Shown one piece after another: positions 5,315 to 6,018 of a stretch of DNA of 6,018 nt. The notes beneath the pieces were generated by a model, which was not told the DNA's origin, did no database searches, and saw only the letters and a list, made by a program, of their open reading frames with translations. The stretch comes from Fidelibacterota bacterium (GTDB lineage: Bacteria > Fidelibacterota > Fidelibacteria > Fidelibacterales > Fidelibacteraceae), in the NCBI GenBank assembly GCA_016937825.1, contig JAFGVT010000087.1, forward strand, positions 1 to 6,018. Direction: 5' to 3'. Positions within the stretch are counted from its first letter, which is position 1; every line of letters begins with the position of its first letter. The translations under genes and the position numbers were made by a program.

Positions 5315-6018
5315 ATGAGCACCGTTGCCATCGTAGGCCGCCCGAATGTTGGAAAATCCACCCTCTACAATCGTTTCTTACGTAAGCGGAAAGCCATTGT
5401 ACACGAAACCGAGGGCGTGACCCGGGACCGGACCTACGCCGAGGTGGAATGGAGCGGACGCGACTTTACCGTCATCGCCACCGGCGGGATCATGATGGAC
5501 CCCCGGGACCCGATCGAATCGGCCATTCGCGACCAGGCAATGATCGCGACCGAAGAGGCCGACCTGATCCTCTTCATTGTCGATGTCACCGCCGGGATCA
5601 CCCAGTTCGACGATTATATCGCCCGCCTGCTGCACCGGAGCAACAAACCCGTTCTGGTCGTCGTGAATAAAGTGGACGATGCCCGCTTCGAGCTGGATGT
5701 CCATGCCTTCTACGCCCTGGGATTCGGTCAGCCGGTCGAAGTGTCCGCGCTGAACGGACGATCCACGGGAGACCTGCTCGATGCCATCATCGAACGCCTT
5801 CCCGACCGCAGCCACAGTCCCGCCACGCGTTTGGACCACGACCTCAAAATATCCATCCTCGGCATGCCCAACGCGGGAAAATCCACCATTGCCAATACCT
5901 TTCTCGGCAAGAACCGTCACATCGTCACCGATATTGCGGGAACGACCCGCGACAGCATCAACAGCGAGCTGAACTATCAGGGGAAGACCGTGATGCTGGT
6001 GGATACGGCAGGACTCCG
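5315..6018 (+). CDS. der: ribosome assembly GTPase Der (EngA), 3' end outside window
   Basis: The first 234 residues of Der, an essential protein with two tandem GTPase domains and a C-terminal KH-like domain that assists 50S ribosomal subunit assembly. Domain 1: G1 GRPNVGKS (8-15), switch I EGVTRDRT (33-40), G4 NKVD (118-121), G5 SAL (144-146). A short linker (about 163-176) leads to domain 2: G1 GMPNAGKS (183-190), switch I AGTTRDS (208-214), G3 DTAG (230-233), after which the window ends. In domain 1 the G3 motif, usually DTGG, reads ATGG (Ala55). The ATG at 5315 gives the expected N terminus, MSTVAIVGRPN, 5 bases after the gene B stop. No Shine-Dalgarno sequence precedes it: the upstream bases are AT-rich. 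The gene is unrelated in function to the wall genes and may have its own promoter. Confidence 0.95.
   Translation, partial: MSTVAIVGRPNVGKSTLYNRFLRKRKAIVHETEGVTRDRTYAEVEWSGRDFTVIATGGIMMDPRDPIESAIRDQAMIATEEADLILFIVDVTAGITQFDDYIARLLHRSNKPVLVVVNKVDDARFELDVHAFYALGFGQPVEVSALNGRSTGDLLDAIIERLPDRSHSPATRLDHDLKISILGMPNAGKSTIANTFLGKNRHIVTDIAGTTRDSINSELNYQGKTVMLVDTAGL

Overview
The window is a compact, moderately GC-rich (mid-50s % by eye) stretch of bacterial chromosome. All genes lie on the + strand and no gap exceeds about 50 bases. I see no tRNA, rRNA, insertion sequence, CRISPR array, phage gene or other mobile element. Two lipoproteins with serine at +2 (an outer-membrane-type signal) next to FtsEX suggest a diderm (Gram-negative-type) bacterium, possibly of the Fibrobacterota/Chlorobiota/Bacteroidota-like part of the tree. 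The phylum guess is weak and rests on gene style, not on a marker.

Layout: (1) the C-terminal half of a Na+/Ca2+-exchanger-family (CaCA) membrane protein, cut by the left edge; (2) one base later, a class I SAM-dependent methyltransferase; (3) ftsE, overlapping the methyltransferase by ATGA; (4) ftsX, overlapping ftsE by ATGA; (5) after 50 bases, a lipoprotein of the DUF1343 / NamZ family (GH171 exo-N-acetylmuramidase); (6) after another 47 bases, a second, tandem paralog of the same protein, about 60% identical; (7) 5 bases later, der (engA), the double-GTPase ribosome assembly factor, cut by the right edge inside its second GTPase domain.

How the genes may work together: FtsEX is the division-associated, ABC-type complex that in several model bacteria switches peptidoglycan hydrolysis on through a periplasmic partner (EnvC, CwlO, PcsB or RipC, depending on species). 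Here no such partner follows ftsX. Its place is taken by two predicted envelope lipoproteins of a peptidoglycan-fragment hydrolase family. The most interesting reading is a division or wall-turnover cassette that pairs FtsEX with duplicated GH171 muramidases; this is inference from gene order.

Other points worth a second look: a 15-base AT-rich sequence ends both lipoprotein genes identically and contains a perfect extended -10-like motif; der has no visible Shine-Dalgarno sequence and starts just where a transcript from that motif would begin; the first GTPase domain of Der has Ala in place of the usual G3 aspartate; and FtsE has LSLGE instead of LSGGE as its ABC signature.
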